Assembly (NCBI GenBank): GCA_964470915.1 | Contig: CAYYEM010000044.1 | Coordinates: forward strand, 1 to 12,706 | Source of the DNA: CAYPXN01 sp964470915 | Lineage (GTDB): Bacteria > UBA10199 > JADFYH01 | Reading direction: 5' to 3' | Length of the DNA stretch: 12,706 nt | Part shown: piece by piece, positions 6,525 to 12,706 of the stretch | How positions within the stretch are numbered: the stretch's first letter is position 1 | Layout of the letters: each line of letters opens with the position of its first letter | Program-made: the position numbers and the translations under genes | Notes under the pieces: model-generated | Databases searched by the model: none | The model's input: only the letters and a program-made list of their open reading frames with translations | What the model was told of the DNA's origin: nothing

Positions 6525-8255
6525 ATGAAAACTAAATTTATTTTTGTTACTGGTGGTGTTGTTTCTTCCTTAGGAAAAGGCCTTGCTTCCGCTTCGATTG
6601 GGGCGCTTCTTGAAAATCGTGGCCTAAAAATTACCATTTTAAAATTAGATCCTTATATCAATGTTGATGCAGGAACGATGAATCCTTTTCAACATGGGGA
6701 AGTGTTTGTTCTCGATGATGGCGCTGAAACTGATTTGGATTTAGGACATTACGAAAGATTCACTCATGCAAACTTGTCACGCTTGAATAATGTGACCACG
6801 GGGAAAATTTATCATTCCGTGATTCAAAAAGAAAGAAGTGGAGAATATCTTGGAAAAACCGTTCAAGTAATTCCCCATATTACCGATGAAATCAAAGGCC
6901 GCATTATGAAAGTGGCTAATGATGTAGATTTGGTTATTGTTGAAATTGGAGGAACGGTCGGCGATATCGAATCACTTCCCTTCTTAGAATCAATTCGGCA
7001 GTTCCGTTACGATGTGGGTGAAGAGAATGTTATTTATGTTCATTTAACATTGGTGCCTTACATTGCTGCAGCTGGCGAATTAAAAACAAAGCCCTCCCAA
7101 CATAGTGTTCAAAAATTGAGAGAAATTGGGATTCAGCCTGATATTTTATTGTGTCGTACAGATCGTTCGCTTTCCAAAGAAATTAAATCAAAGATTGCTA
7201 TGTTTTGTAATTTGGCTCCCGATGCTGTTTTTACAGCTTCAGATGTTAGCAGTATTTATGAAGTGCCGATGGTGCTCCATGAAGAAGGGGTAGATGAAAA
7301 AGTAGTAGAGCTTTTAAATATTTGGACTCGTAAGCCGGACTTGGCTGATTGGAAAGATTTGGGTCATCGTGTTAAAAATCTTGAGCAAGAAGTTAATATT
7401 GCCATTATTGGGAAATATGTTCACTTAACAGATAGCTACAAAAGTTTGAATGAAGCCTTAAAGCATGGTGGATTTAAAAATAATACAAAAGTAAATTTAA
7501 AGTTTATTGATTCTGAAGAATTTGAAAAACAAGATTCAAACACTGCTTTAGAAGGAGTGGATGGTATTTTGGTTCCAGGAGGCTTTGGTGATCGTGGCGT
7601 AGAAGGAAAGATCAGAGCTGTAGAATATGCCCGTGAAAAGCAAATTCCTTTTTTTGGTATTTGTTTGGGGATGCAAATTGCTTGTATTGAATTTGCGCGA
7701 AATGTGTTGGGTCTCAAAAAAGCTAATAGTCGTGAATTTGATGCCCATAGCCCACATCCTATCATTGATCTGATGGAAGAGCAAAAAGCAGTATTAAATA
7801 AAGGGGCAACCATGAGATTGGGGGCCTATCCCTGTGTGGTTGAAAAAAATACGCTTGCCTTCCAAGTGTATGGGGAAAAGCTCATTTCAGAAAGACATCG
7901 CCATCGTTATGAATTTAACAATATTTATCGCGAAAAATTTGTGGAAAAAGATTTTATTTTTTCAGGATTATCCCCCGATGCGTCTTTGGTCGAAATGATT
8001 GAGTATAAGAATCATCCCTATTTTATTGCCTGCCAATTTCATCCTGAATTTAAGTCAAGGCCCATGAATCCGCACCCTTTGTTTGATGCCTTTATTGCAA
8101 ATTCATTGGCTTATCGCCGAAAAGGAAATTGGACTGAGCTCAAGCAGAAGAAAGAACAGAGCGCAAATCCTGCTTTGTCAAGTTTTTCTTCCAAACCTAA
8201 AAAAATTACTAAACCCCCTAAAAAAGCGGTTATTCATTCCCGCAAAAGCAGATAA
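6525..8255 (+). CDS. pyrG: CTP synthase (glutamine hydrolysing)
   Basis: CTP synthase converts UTP to CTP with ATP and glutamine. The N-terminal synthetase domain (about 1-270) begins with the diagnostic TGGVVSSLGKGLASASIG (residues 9-26), followed by LKLDPYINVDAGTMNP, HGEVFVLDDG, and GGTVGDIESLPFLE. The C-terminal class I glutamine amidotransferase domain (about 290-535) has the oxyanion region PGGFGDRG, the nucleophile GICLGMQ with Cys380, and the catalytic His506/Glu508 in HPEF. It starts at the ATG at 6525, with AGGG eight bases upstream. At 576 residues it is about 30 longer than the usual 545; the excess is a Lys/Ser/Pro-rich tail (about 545-576). In related genomes pyrG is often near LPS-assembly genes and rpoN; here rpoN follows directly, 103 bp downstream. 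Confidence 0.97.
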   Translation: MKTKFIFVTGGVVSSLGKGLASASIGALLENRGLKITILKLDPYINVDAGTMNPFQHGEVFVLDDGAETDLDLGHYERFTHANLSRLNNVTTGKIYHSVIQKERSGEYLGKTVQVIPHITDEIKGRIMKVANDVDLVIVEIGGTVGDIESLPFLESIRQFRYDVGEENVIYVHLTLVPYIAAAGELKTKPSQHSVQKLREIGIQPDILLCRTDRSLSKEIKSKIAMFCNLAPDAVFTASDVSSIYEVPMVLHEEGVDEKVVELLNIWTRKPDLADWKDLGHRVKNLEQEVNIAIIGKYVHLTDSYKSLNEALKHGGFKNNTKVNLKFIDSEEFEKQDSNTALEGVDGILVPGGFGDRGVEGKIRAVEYAREKQIPFFGICLGMQIACIEFARNVLGLKKANSREFDAHSPHPIIDLMEEQKAVLNKGATMRLGAYPCVVEKNTLAFQVYGEKLISERHRHRYEFNNIYREKFVEKDFIFSGLSPDASLVEMIEYKNHPYFIACQFHPEFKSRPMNPHPLFDAFIANSLAYRRKGNWTELKQKKEQSANPALSSFSSKPKKITKPPKKAVIHSRKSR

Positions 8256-8272
8256 AAAGCCATATCCGCTTC

Positions 8273-8301
8273 TTGACCTTTCTGGGTGACGGCGATATCA
8301 T
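8273..8301 (+). promoter_or_regulatory. Sigma-70-type promoter upstream of rpoN
   Basis: TTGACC (8273-8278; five of six to TTGACA) is followed after exactly 17 bp by TATCAT (8296-8301; five of six to TATAAT). Transcription would begin near 8308, giving a leader of about 50 nt before the rpoN ATG. It lies wholly in the pyrG-rpoN gap. Confidence 0.6.
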
Positions 8302-8358
8302 TATCATTGGAGTTGTTGTTCGGCTTTCACATTTTAAATTACAATTGAGATCATCTTC

Positions 8359-9867
8359 ATGGCACTTGAGATTCGCCAAAATCTGAAGCTTTCACAACAG
8401 TTGGTGATTACCCCCCAATTGCAACAGGCTATTAAACTGTTGCAATTATCAAGGATGGAGCTTTTGGAGGTTGTTCAAGCTGAACTGATGGAAAATCCCA
8501 CTTTGGAAGAAGATGCTGAAGGGGAAGATTTTGAACAGCTAAAATCCCAAGAAACTTTTTCTCATGAAACTTCTGAGAGTGAAAACGTTCCTGAAAAGAG
8601 TTCAAATCATGAAGCTGAAGTCATGAGCCCTGCTACAAAAGAGGGTGAATTTAAAGAACCTGATAATTTCGACTGGGAAAATTATTTAAATACTTACAAT
8701 GCCCCAGAACATATCGCGAGCGGCTTGGATGATTTGCCAACCTATGAAACAACTTTAAGCCAAAAAACAAGTTTGTATGATCATTTAATGTGGCAACTTC
8801 AACTTTCTGACTTCTCAAAAGATGAAGAAGAAATTGGTATTTTGTTGATTGGTGGAGTGAATGATGATGGTTATCTTCAGGAAACCTTAGAAGAAATTGC
8901 AGAAAAAGCGAAGGTTCCTCTCGAAAAAGTAGAAGCAGTGCTGCAAAAAGTGCAGAAATTTGATCCTCCAGGGGTCGCTGCCCGTAATCTTAAAGAATGT
9001 TTGTTGCTTCAAATTCGGTATTTTGGTCATGAACGCGAAGCGATGGAGAAGCTGGTTTCTAATCACTTGGGAGAGCTCGAAAAGAAAGACTATAAGCGTA
9101 TTGCTCGTGAAATGAAGATTCCTTTGGAACGAGTAATAGAGCTCGCTAAGTTGATTCATGAGTTAGAGCCAAAGCCGGGTCGTCCTTTTTCTGAGTCTTC
9201 AGCTCAATACATTACCCCTGATGTTTATGTATATAAGGTAGGGGATGAATGGATGGTAGTTTTAAATGAAGATGGATTACCTAAGTTGCAGTTATCCCCT
9301 TTTTATCGAAACATGATGCAAAAAACACTGAAACCCATTGGTAATGGATCGAATGGGGATCATCTGCAAGATAGTGAAAAGGAATATGTGCAAACAAAGC
9401 TGAGATCTGCAGTTTGGCTGATTCGGAGTATTCATCAGCGTCAACGGACTCTTTATAAAACCACCAAAGCGATTGTAAAATTCCAAAGAGATTTTTTTGA
9501 AAAGGGCATCGATCATCTTCATCCTATGGTTTTAAGGGACGTAGCCCAAGAAATAGGCATGCATGAGTCTACAGTATCTCGAGTGACGACGAATAAGTAT
9601 GTTCACACCCCCCAGGGGATTTACGAATTGAAATTTTTCTTTAATAATGGTCTGCCTTCAAGCGACGGAGAATCAGTTGCAAGTGAGTCGATTAAAGATA
9701 AAATAAGGCATATTGTGAGCGCTGAAAACCATAAATCGCCTTATTCAGACCAAGAAATTGTTGAAATATTAAAACAACAGAAAATCGATATTGCGCGAAG
9801 AACCGTAGCGAAGTATAGAGAGATGTTAGGAATACTTCCTTCCTCTAAAAGGAAGCAGATGTTTTAA
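8359..9867 (+). CDS. rpoN: RNA polymerase sigma-54 factor RpoN
   Basis: Sigma-54 directs RNA polymerase to -24/-12 promoters, where activation needs an AAA+ enhancer-binding protein. The 502-residue product has all regions: the glutamine/leucine-rich activator-interaction region I (LSQQLVITPQLQQAIKLLQL, residues 11-30, ending near MENPTLEE), an acidic linker II (about 52-110), the core-binding domain (about 115-300, with FDPPGVAARNLKECLLLQ), the helix-turn-helix (about 395-425, MHESTVSRVTTNKYVHTP) and the C-terminal RpoN box ARRTVAKYRE (479-488) that reads the -24 element. The start is the ATG at 8359, with only a weak GAGA before it. A promoter lies at 8273-8301. It heads the conserved rpoN-hpf-ptsN-hprK-rapZ cluster. 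The last 47 bp, including the stop codon, are duplicated exactly 144 bp downstream. Confidence 0.97.
   Translation: MALEIRQNLKLSQQLVITPQLQQAIKLLQLSRMELLEVVQAELMENPTLEEDAEGEDFEQLKSQETFSHETSESENVPEKSSNHEAEVMSPATKEGEFKEPDNFDWENYLNTYNAPEHIASGLDDLPTYETTLSQKTSLYDHLMWQLQLSDFSKDEEEIGILLIGGVNDDGYLQETLEEIAEKAKVPLEKVEAVLQKVQKFDPPGVAARNLKECLLLQIRYFGHEREAMEKLVSNHLGELEKKDYKRIAREMKIPLERVIELAKLIHELEPKPGRPFSESSAQYITPDVYVYKVGDEWMVVLNEDGLPKLQLSPFYRNMMQKTLKPIGNGSNGDHLQDSEKEYVQTKLRSAVWLIRSIHQRQRTLYKTTKAIVKFQRDFFEKGIDHLHPMVLRDVAQEIGMHESTVSRVTTNKYVHTPQGIYELKFFFNNGLPSSDGESVASESIKDKIRHIVSAENHKSPYSDQEIVEILKQQKIDIARRTVAKYREMLGILPSSKRKQMF
9821..9867 (+). repeat. 47-bp direct repeat, copy 1 (3' end of rpoN)
   Basis: Identical at every base to 9965-10011. 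With one mismatch the match extends four bases further upstream (9817/9961). Copy 1 encodes the last 15 residues and stop codon of RpoN. It contains a 6-bp hairpin, CTTCCT-CTAAA-AGGAAG, ahead of CAGATGTTTTAA, so each copy could act as a weak terminator or RNA stabiliser. Confidence 0.95.
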
Positions 9868-9964
9868 AGATACATGTGCTTATCCTGCAGGCGATAGCCG
9901 GTTGAGGGGGAGGCTCCAGAGGCTTAGCCGATGGAGGGGGCGACGCAAGCCCCTCAGTAAAGAC
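9868..9964. other. GC-rich insert between the two rpoN-tail copies
   Basis: No open frame of use is present. From 9877 to 9956, 52 of 80 bases are G or C, well above the surrounding genes. It holds an internal imperfect direct repeat with a 30-bp period (TAGCCG...GAGGGGG at 9895 and 9925; 16 of 20 bases equal). It also has complementary G/C arms: TGAGGGG (9903-9909) with CCCCTCA (9950-9956), or alternatively GAGGGGGC (9934-9941) with GCCCCTC (9949-9955). It could be a short structured repeat element or an RNA. Confidence 0.6.
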
Positions 9965-10011
9965 AGATGTTAGGAATACTTCCTTCCTCTAAAAGGAAGC
10001 AGATGTTTTAA
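9965..10011 (+). repeat. 47-bp direct repeat, copy 2 (orphan copy of rpoN 3' end)
   Basis: Exact copy of 9821-9867, in the same reading frame but separated from rpoN by its stop codon and further stops at 9895-9897 and 9958-9960. It cannot be part of RpoN; alone it would encode only 14 residues and has no Shine-Dalgarno sequence. Confidence 0.95.
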
Positions 10012-10017
10012 TAAACG

Positions 10018-10023
10018 TATAAT
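10018..10023 (+). promoter_or_regulatory. Possible -10 element upstream of hpf
   Basis: A perfect TATAAT lies just after repeat copy 2, but no -35 is recognisable at 16-18 bp and there is no TGn extension. Transcription would begin near 10030, immediately before the hpf Shine-Dalgarno sequence, leaving almost no leader. It may be chance in AT-rich DNA. Confidence 0.3.
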
Positions 10024-10039
10024 AACCAACGAGGTATAC

Positions 10040-10381
10040 ATGCAAGTCCATGTCACCTTCCGCCATCTAGATTCATCTGAAGCAGTTAAAGATTACGTTC
10101 AAAGTAAAACCGAAAAATTCAAAAGGTTTCTTCATGAGCCTATTGAAGTCCATGTGATTTTGGAGGTTCAAAAACTCACTCACAAGGCTGAAGTGAACGT
10201 AACTGCGAAAAATGTAAAATATCACAGCGTAGAAGAGTCTCCCAATCTTTACGCATCGATTGATTTAGCGACTGAGAAAATCGAGCGGCAAATACGCAAA
10301 CATAAAGAAATTGTAAAAGAACATAAGCATACGGCTTCTACTTATGAAGTCGCTCAAGCGTTAAATGGTTCTGGCGATTAA
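10040..10381 (+). CDS. hpf: Ribosome hibernation promoting factor (short HPF/RaiA type)
   Basis: Binds the decoding channel of the 30S subunit in slow-growing or starved cells and promotes inactive 100S dimers or idle 70S ribosomes. At 113 residues it is the short form: the single beta-alpha-beta-beta-beta-alpha domain is present (MQVHVTFRHLDSSEAVKDYV at 1-20, then EVHVILEVQK, AEVNVTAKNVKYH and the last helix ASIDLATEKIERQIRKHKE), while the C-terminal dimerisation domain of long HPF is absent. The ATG at 10040 is preceded by GAGG (10031-10034) at five bases. Its place directly after rpoN and before ptsN is the classical arrangement. A strong terminator follows 22 bp after the stop codon, so it is separated transcriptionally from ptsN at least in part. 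Confidence 0.95.
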   Translation: MQVHVTFRHLDSSEAVKDYVQSKTEKFKRFLHEPIEVHVILEVQKLTHKAEVNVTAKNVKYHSVEESPNLYASIDLATEKIERQIRKHKEIVKEHKHTASTYEVAQALNGSGD

Positions 10382-10396
10382 AAATTGAATAAAATC

Positions 10397-10426
10397 AAAA
10401 AAAGCCCCGCATTGCGGGGCTTTTTT
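10397..10426 (+). terminator. Rho-independent terminator after hpf
   Basis: A perfect stem GCCCCGC (10404-10410) and GCGGGGC (10414-10420) with a three-base loop ATT is preceded by seven A and followed by six T. The flanking A and T tracts make it bidirectional. It closes the rpoN-hpf unit and separates it from ptsN, where read-through or a promoter of its own is needed. Confidence 0.95.
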
Positions 10427-10452
10427 GTAGTCATAGTTGGAATAAATAAATC

Positions 10453-10914
10453 ATGAAGTTAAGTCACATCATTTTACGAGAAGCGATTTTGCCTCAATTG
10501 GAAGCTAAAGATCGACATCAAGTGCTTAAAGAACTTTCGCAGTTACTTGTAAAGGTAGATCCAAGTCTCCAGGTAGATGAAGTCTGTCATTTGTTAGAAG
10601 AACGAGAAAAACTAGGTAGTACAGGGATTGGTTGGGGGGTTGCTATTCCGCATGGGAAAATCCCTACGGCTACAAAAATGTTGGGATGTTTTGGCCGAAG
10701 TATTGAAGGAATAGATTTTCAATCTCAGGATGGTGAATTAGCACATCTGTTTTTTGTTTTGATTGCTCCTGAAAATGTTTCGGGTTTACATTTAAAGGTT
10801 CTCTCCAGGCTTTCTCGTATTCTCAAAGATAAATCTGTTCGTGAACAGCTGATGATGGCTAAAGATGCAGATGAAATATTTGAAATTATTTCCCGAGAAG
10901 ACGAAAAGATATAG
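10453..10914 (+). CDS. ptsN: PTS IIA-like nitrogen regulatory protein PtsN (EIIA-Ntr)
   Basis: Terminal phosphoacceptor of the nitrogen PTS. Its phosphorylation state, set by PtsP through NPr, controls partner proteins (in enterobacteria, potassium transport and other regulators) rather than sugar uptake. The 153-residue product is one EIIA type 2 (mannitol/fructose family) domain. The phosphorylation site is His67 in GIGWGVAIPHGKI (58-70), preceded by LLEEREKLGSTG; the later LFFVLIAPENVSGLHLKVLSRLSRIL (about 97-122) is also typical. The ATG at 10453 gives a standard N-terminus; the only Shine-Dalgarno-like sequence is a weak GGA 11 bases upstream. It stands right after the hpf terminator and 107 bp before hprK, and ptsP is in this window on the other strand. 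Identification is firm. Confidence 0.95.
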   Translation: MKLSHIILREAILPQLEAKDRHQVLKELSQLLVKVDPSLQVDEVCHLLEEREKLGSTGIGWGVAIPHGKIPTATKMLGCFGRSIEGIDFQSQDGELAHLFFVLIAPENVSGLHLKVLSRLSRILKDKSVREQLMMAKDADEIFEIISREDEKI

Positions 10915-10981
10915 AGCAAAGAAGTAGCTTTTAATCCAAATGAGATCAGACAATATTTGTTTTTGTTTGAATTCATTCACC

Positions 10982-11014
10982 AGGGGAGCGGGACATCCAG
11001 TTTACTGGATTTCC
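10982..11014 (+). promoter_or_regulatory. hprK ribosome binding site with intervening hairpin
   Basis: AGGGGAG (10982-10988) is the only good Shine-Dalgarno sequence but lies 33 nt from the start codon. Between them is a hairpin at 10991-11014: ATCCAG (10995-11000), loop TTTA, CTGGAT (11005-11010), extended past one mismatch by GGA (10991-10993) and TCC (11012-11014). Taking out the hairpin leaves nine bases between the Shine-Dalgarno sequence and ATG, an ideal spacing. Confidence 0.5.
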
Positions 11015-11021
11015 GAATTTA

Positions 11022-11990
11022 ATGATTAGCATCCAGGTCGCAGATTTTTTACGTGATAATGAATATAATCTGAACCTGGAATTGGTGTCTGGCAAGAAAG
11101 GCCTCATCAAGAAAATCACTATTCCTCGTATTCAAAAACCTGGTCTTGCTCTTACCGGGGATACCTCCAATTTACATTCGGGTCGTGTGCAAGTGTTGGG
11201 TAAGTCTGAAATTAATTATCTTAACACTCTTCCAAAAAAACAACTCAAAGAAATTGTCGATAAGATTTGCAAGGTTGATTTAGCCTGTATGGTAGTTGCA
11301 AGAGGAAATGCAATCCCCCCTGAGTTGCTAGAAGCTTCTGAAGAAAGCGATATTGCCCTTTTTTCAACGAACCTGCTTACCAGTACTTTTATTAATCGTG
11401 TGACTCGATTTTTAGAAGATAAACTGACCGCTTCCACCACTTTGCATGGAGTGTTGATGGATGTTTTTGGAGTGGGGATATTTATTATTGGTAAAAGTGG
11501 AATTGGTAAAAGTGAATGTGCTCTTGATCTTATTTTAAAGGGGCATCGTTTGGTGGCAGATGATGTGGTTGAGATTAAGAAAAAACCTCCTGCAACGCTT
11601 TCAGGGTCTGGAGCTGGGATTATCAAGCACCACATGGAAATCCGCGGATTAGGAATTTTGAATATCAAAGATTTATTTGGTGTTGCAGCAACGCGCGATC
11701 AGAAAATTGTAGAAATTGTTGTAGAACTAGTAGAGTGGGATGCGAACCAAGAATACGATCGATTAGGAATCGATGATCAGCGCTATACCGTTCTTGATTT
11801 AAAAATTCCTCATGTGATTATTCCGGTGAGACCAGGCCGAAATATTACCACTCTTATTGAAGTGGCTGCCCGAAATCATTTACTAAAAATTAAGGGGCAT
11901 TTTTCAGCCCAAGAGTTTAATGAAAGACTCAATCGCGAAATTTTAGCTCAAGAAAAATTGAATAAGGATATTTGGGGAAATTTAGAGTGA
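11022..11990 (+). CDS. hprK: HPr kinase/phosphorylase
   Basis: Phosphorylates, and dephosphorylates, HPr or its NPr-like relative on a regulatory serine. In Firmicutes this controls catabolite repression; in proteobacteria it tunes the nitrogen PTS. The 322-residue product shows the N-terminal domain (about 1-130), then HGVLMDVFGVGIFIIGKSG with the Walker A loop GKSGIGKS (157-164), LVADDVVEIKK, and the HprK signature MEIRGLGILNIKDLFG (about 206-221). Downstream are KIVEIVVELVEWD and a C-terminal helix region containing IPVRPGRNITTLIEVAARNHLLK. The ATG at 11022 gives the typical MISIQVADFL start; no normal ribosome site lies close to it (see 10982-11014). It is followed 51 bp later by rapZ, its usual neighbour. 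The HPr/NPr gene, probably further downstream, is not in the window. Confidence 0.96.
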   Translation: MISIQVADFLRDNEYNLNLELVSGKKGLIKKITIPRIQKPGLALTGDTSNLHSGRVQVLGKSEINYLNTLPKKQLKEIVDKICKVDLACMVVARGNAIPPELLEASEESDIALFSTNLLTSTFINRVTRFLEDKLTASTTLHGVLMDVFGVGIFIIGKSGIGKSECALDLILKGHRLVADDVVEIKKKPPATLSGSGAGIIKHHMEIRGLGILNIKDLFGVAATRDQKIVEIVVELVEWDANQEYDRLGIDDQRYTVLDLKIPHVIIPVRPGRNITTLIEVAARNHLLKIKGHFSAQEFNERLNREILAQEKLNKDIWGNLE

Positions 11991-12004
11991 ATTTTCTTCA
12001 TCCC

Positions 12005-12021
12005 CCTCTTATCTTAAGAGG
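12005..12021 (+). other. Hairpin between hprK and rapZ
   Basis: A 7-bp perfect stem, CCTCTTA (12005-12011) and TAAGAGG (12015-12021), with loop TCT. No T-run follows, so it is not a terminator. Its 3' arm overlaps the purine-rich stretch that would serve the GTG at 12024, disfavouring that codon as the rapZ start. Confidence 0.55.
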
Positions 12022-12041
12022 AGGTGCACAAGGAGTTTGTT

Positions 12042-12706
12042 ATTAAAGACTTTGTGATCGTAACAGGCGTTTCAGGTTCAGGGAAATCTTCAGCGTTACG
12101 TAGCTTGGAAGATATGGGTTTTTTTTGTATCGATAGTTTGCCTATTGCATTTTTGAGTTCTTATCTTGCTCAAGAGAAATCAATTCGAAATAAAAATTTT
12201 AGATTAGCTATTCATATTGATAGTCGAGATCAAAATTTTTTCAAACTTTTTGAAAAAGAAATCTTAAAAATCAAAAAAAAATATCCTCTTTTGAAAATTT
12301 TATATCTTTATGCAAACAAAGAAGCCTTAATTCGCCGTTTTTCAGAGACACGCAGACCTCATCCGCTCTCTAAAGGAAAAAATTTACTTCAATCAATTGA
12401 AAAAGAAAAGAAGAGCTATGAAAAATTAGCCTTGATGGCAGATTACTTTCTCGACACGACACACTTGAATGTCCATCATTTGAAACAAACTTTATTAGAG
12501 CTTTTTAAATCTAAAAAAGAAGCCTCTCGGATGACACTTTCAGTGCTTTCATTTGGATACCGTTACGGTATACCTCCTTCCTGTGATTTGGTGTTAGATG
12601 TAAGGTTTTTGCCTAATCCTTATTTCGTGGGTAGTTTGAAGGAATCAACAGGACTTGAGAAAAAAGTTCAAAATTTTGTCTTGAAGCGTAAAGAGACAAA
12701 AACTTT
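12042..12706 (+). CDS. rapZ: RNase adapter / nucleotide-binding protein RapZ, 3'-truncated by the window edge
   Basis: RapZ-family proteins (YvcJ in Bacillus) are P-loop NTPases; in E. coli RapZ binds the small RNA GlmZ and delivers it to RNase E, controlling glucosamine-6-phosphate synthesis. The 221 visible codons stay open to the window end. They show Walker A GVSGSGKS, LEDMGFFCIDSLP, the central RRFSETRRPHPL, and the C-terminal-domain motifs SFGYRYGIPPSCDLVLDVRFLPNPYF and GLEKKVQNFV; only the end is missing. The best start is unusual: ATT at 12042, six bases after a good AAGGAG (12030-12035), giving the family-like MKDFVIVTG. The in-frame GTG at 12024 has its ribosome site only two bases away and inside a hairpin; the GTG at 12054 is 18 bases from AAGGAG. 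Product sure, start not. Confidence 0.9.
   Translation, partial: MKDFVIVTGVSGSGKSSALRSLEDMGFFCIDSLPIAFLSSYLAQEKSIRNKNFRLAIHIDSRDQNFFKLFEKEILKIKKKYPLLKILYLYANKEALIRRFSETRRPHPLSKGKNLLQSIEKEKKSYEKLALMADYFLDTTHLNVHHLKQTLLELFKSKKEASRMTLSVLSFGYRYGIPPSCDLVLDVRFLPNPYFVGSLKESTGLEKKVQNFVLKRKETKT

Noticed and set aside
7436..7813. Open frames on the minus strand inside pyrG, and similar ones opposite hemH, rplM, rpoN, ptsN and hprK
   Set aside because: They lie opposite strongly conserved genes, have low-complexity or Cys/Ser/Phe-rich translations, no ribosome sites and no recognisable domains.
8083..8289. Plus-strand frame of 68 codons overlapping the end of pyrG
   Set aside because: Shadow of the pyrG tail in another frame; no ribosome site and no known motif. 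It also runs into the probable rpoN promoter.
8294..8308. Fur-box-like sequence overlapping the rpoN -10 (GATATCATTATCATT)
   Set aside because: It fits only half of the 19-bp consensus and only if a base gap is allowed; ungapped the best alignment I tried matches 9 of 19.
9967..10011. 14-codon mini-ORF in repeat copy 2 as an hpf leader peptide
   Set aside because: It has no Shine-Dalgarno sequence and its sequence is fully explained as a copy of the rpoN tail.

Overview
The window is a stretch of conserved bacterial chromosome, AT-rich and densely coding. It contains no rRNA, tRNA, CRISPR array, phage or transposase gene that I can see. The gene order rpoN-hpf-ptsN-hprK-rapZ, the presence of HPr kinase and RapZ together with sigma-54 in a Gram-negative-like setting, and rplM-rpsI followed by argC all resemble Deltaproteobacteria in the broad sense (Desulfobacterota, Myxococcota, Bdellovibrionota or an uncultured relative). 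This placement is inferred from gene order and protein character, without a database search.

Layout. Bases 1-996 (+) carry ferrochelatase (hemH), missing only its first few codons and interrupted in frame by a 46-bp palindrome. It converges on, and overlaps by 26 bp, a two-gene minus-strand operon (3873-971): a ferritin-like di-iron protein followed 5 bp later by ptsP, Enzyme I of the nitrogen PTS. A divergent intergenic region (3952-4077) holds a good sigma-70 promoter for rplM-rpsI (L13, S9). After rpsI comes a 122-bp imperfect palindrome, then a small cupin gene, argC and pyrG. From 8273 a promoter-like sequence leads into rpoN. After rpoN there is a 47-bp exact duplication of the end of the gene flanking a GC-rich insert of about 97 bp. 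Then follow hpf, a textbook terminator, ptsN, hprK and the first part of rapZ, which runs off the right edge.

How the genes work together. PtsP (EI-Ntr) and PtsN (EIIA-Ntr) are the ends of the nitrogen-related phosphorelay; HprK would phosphorylate the HPr/NPr carrier on serine, and RapZ is the usual neighbour of that system. RpoN, PtsN and Hpf form a regulatory set for nitrogen, potassium or cell-envelope state and ribosome hibernation. The other genes are housekeeping: haem, arginine and CTP synthesis, and ribosomal proteins.

I do not see a new multi-gene system. The unusual signals are small: a repeat read through as protein inside HemH; the rpoN-tail duplication with its GC-rich insert; a hairpin lying exactly between the Shine-Dalgarno sequence and start codon of hprK; a probable ATT start codon for rapZ; the palindrome after rpsI; and a di-iron protein coupled to ptsP.
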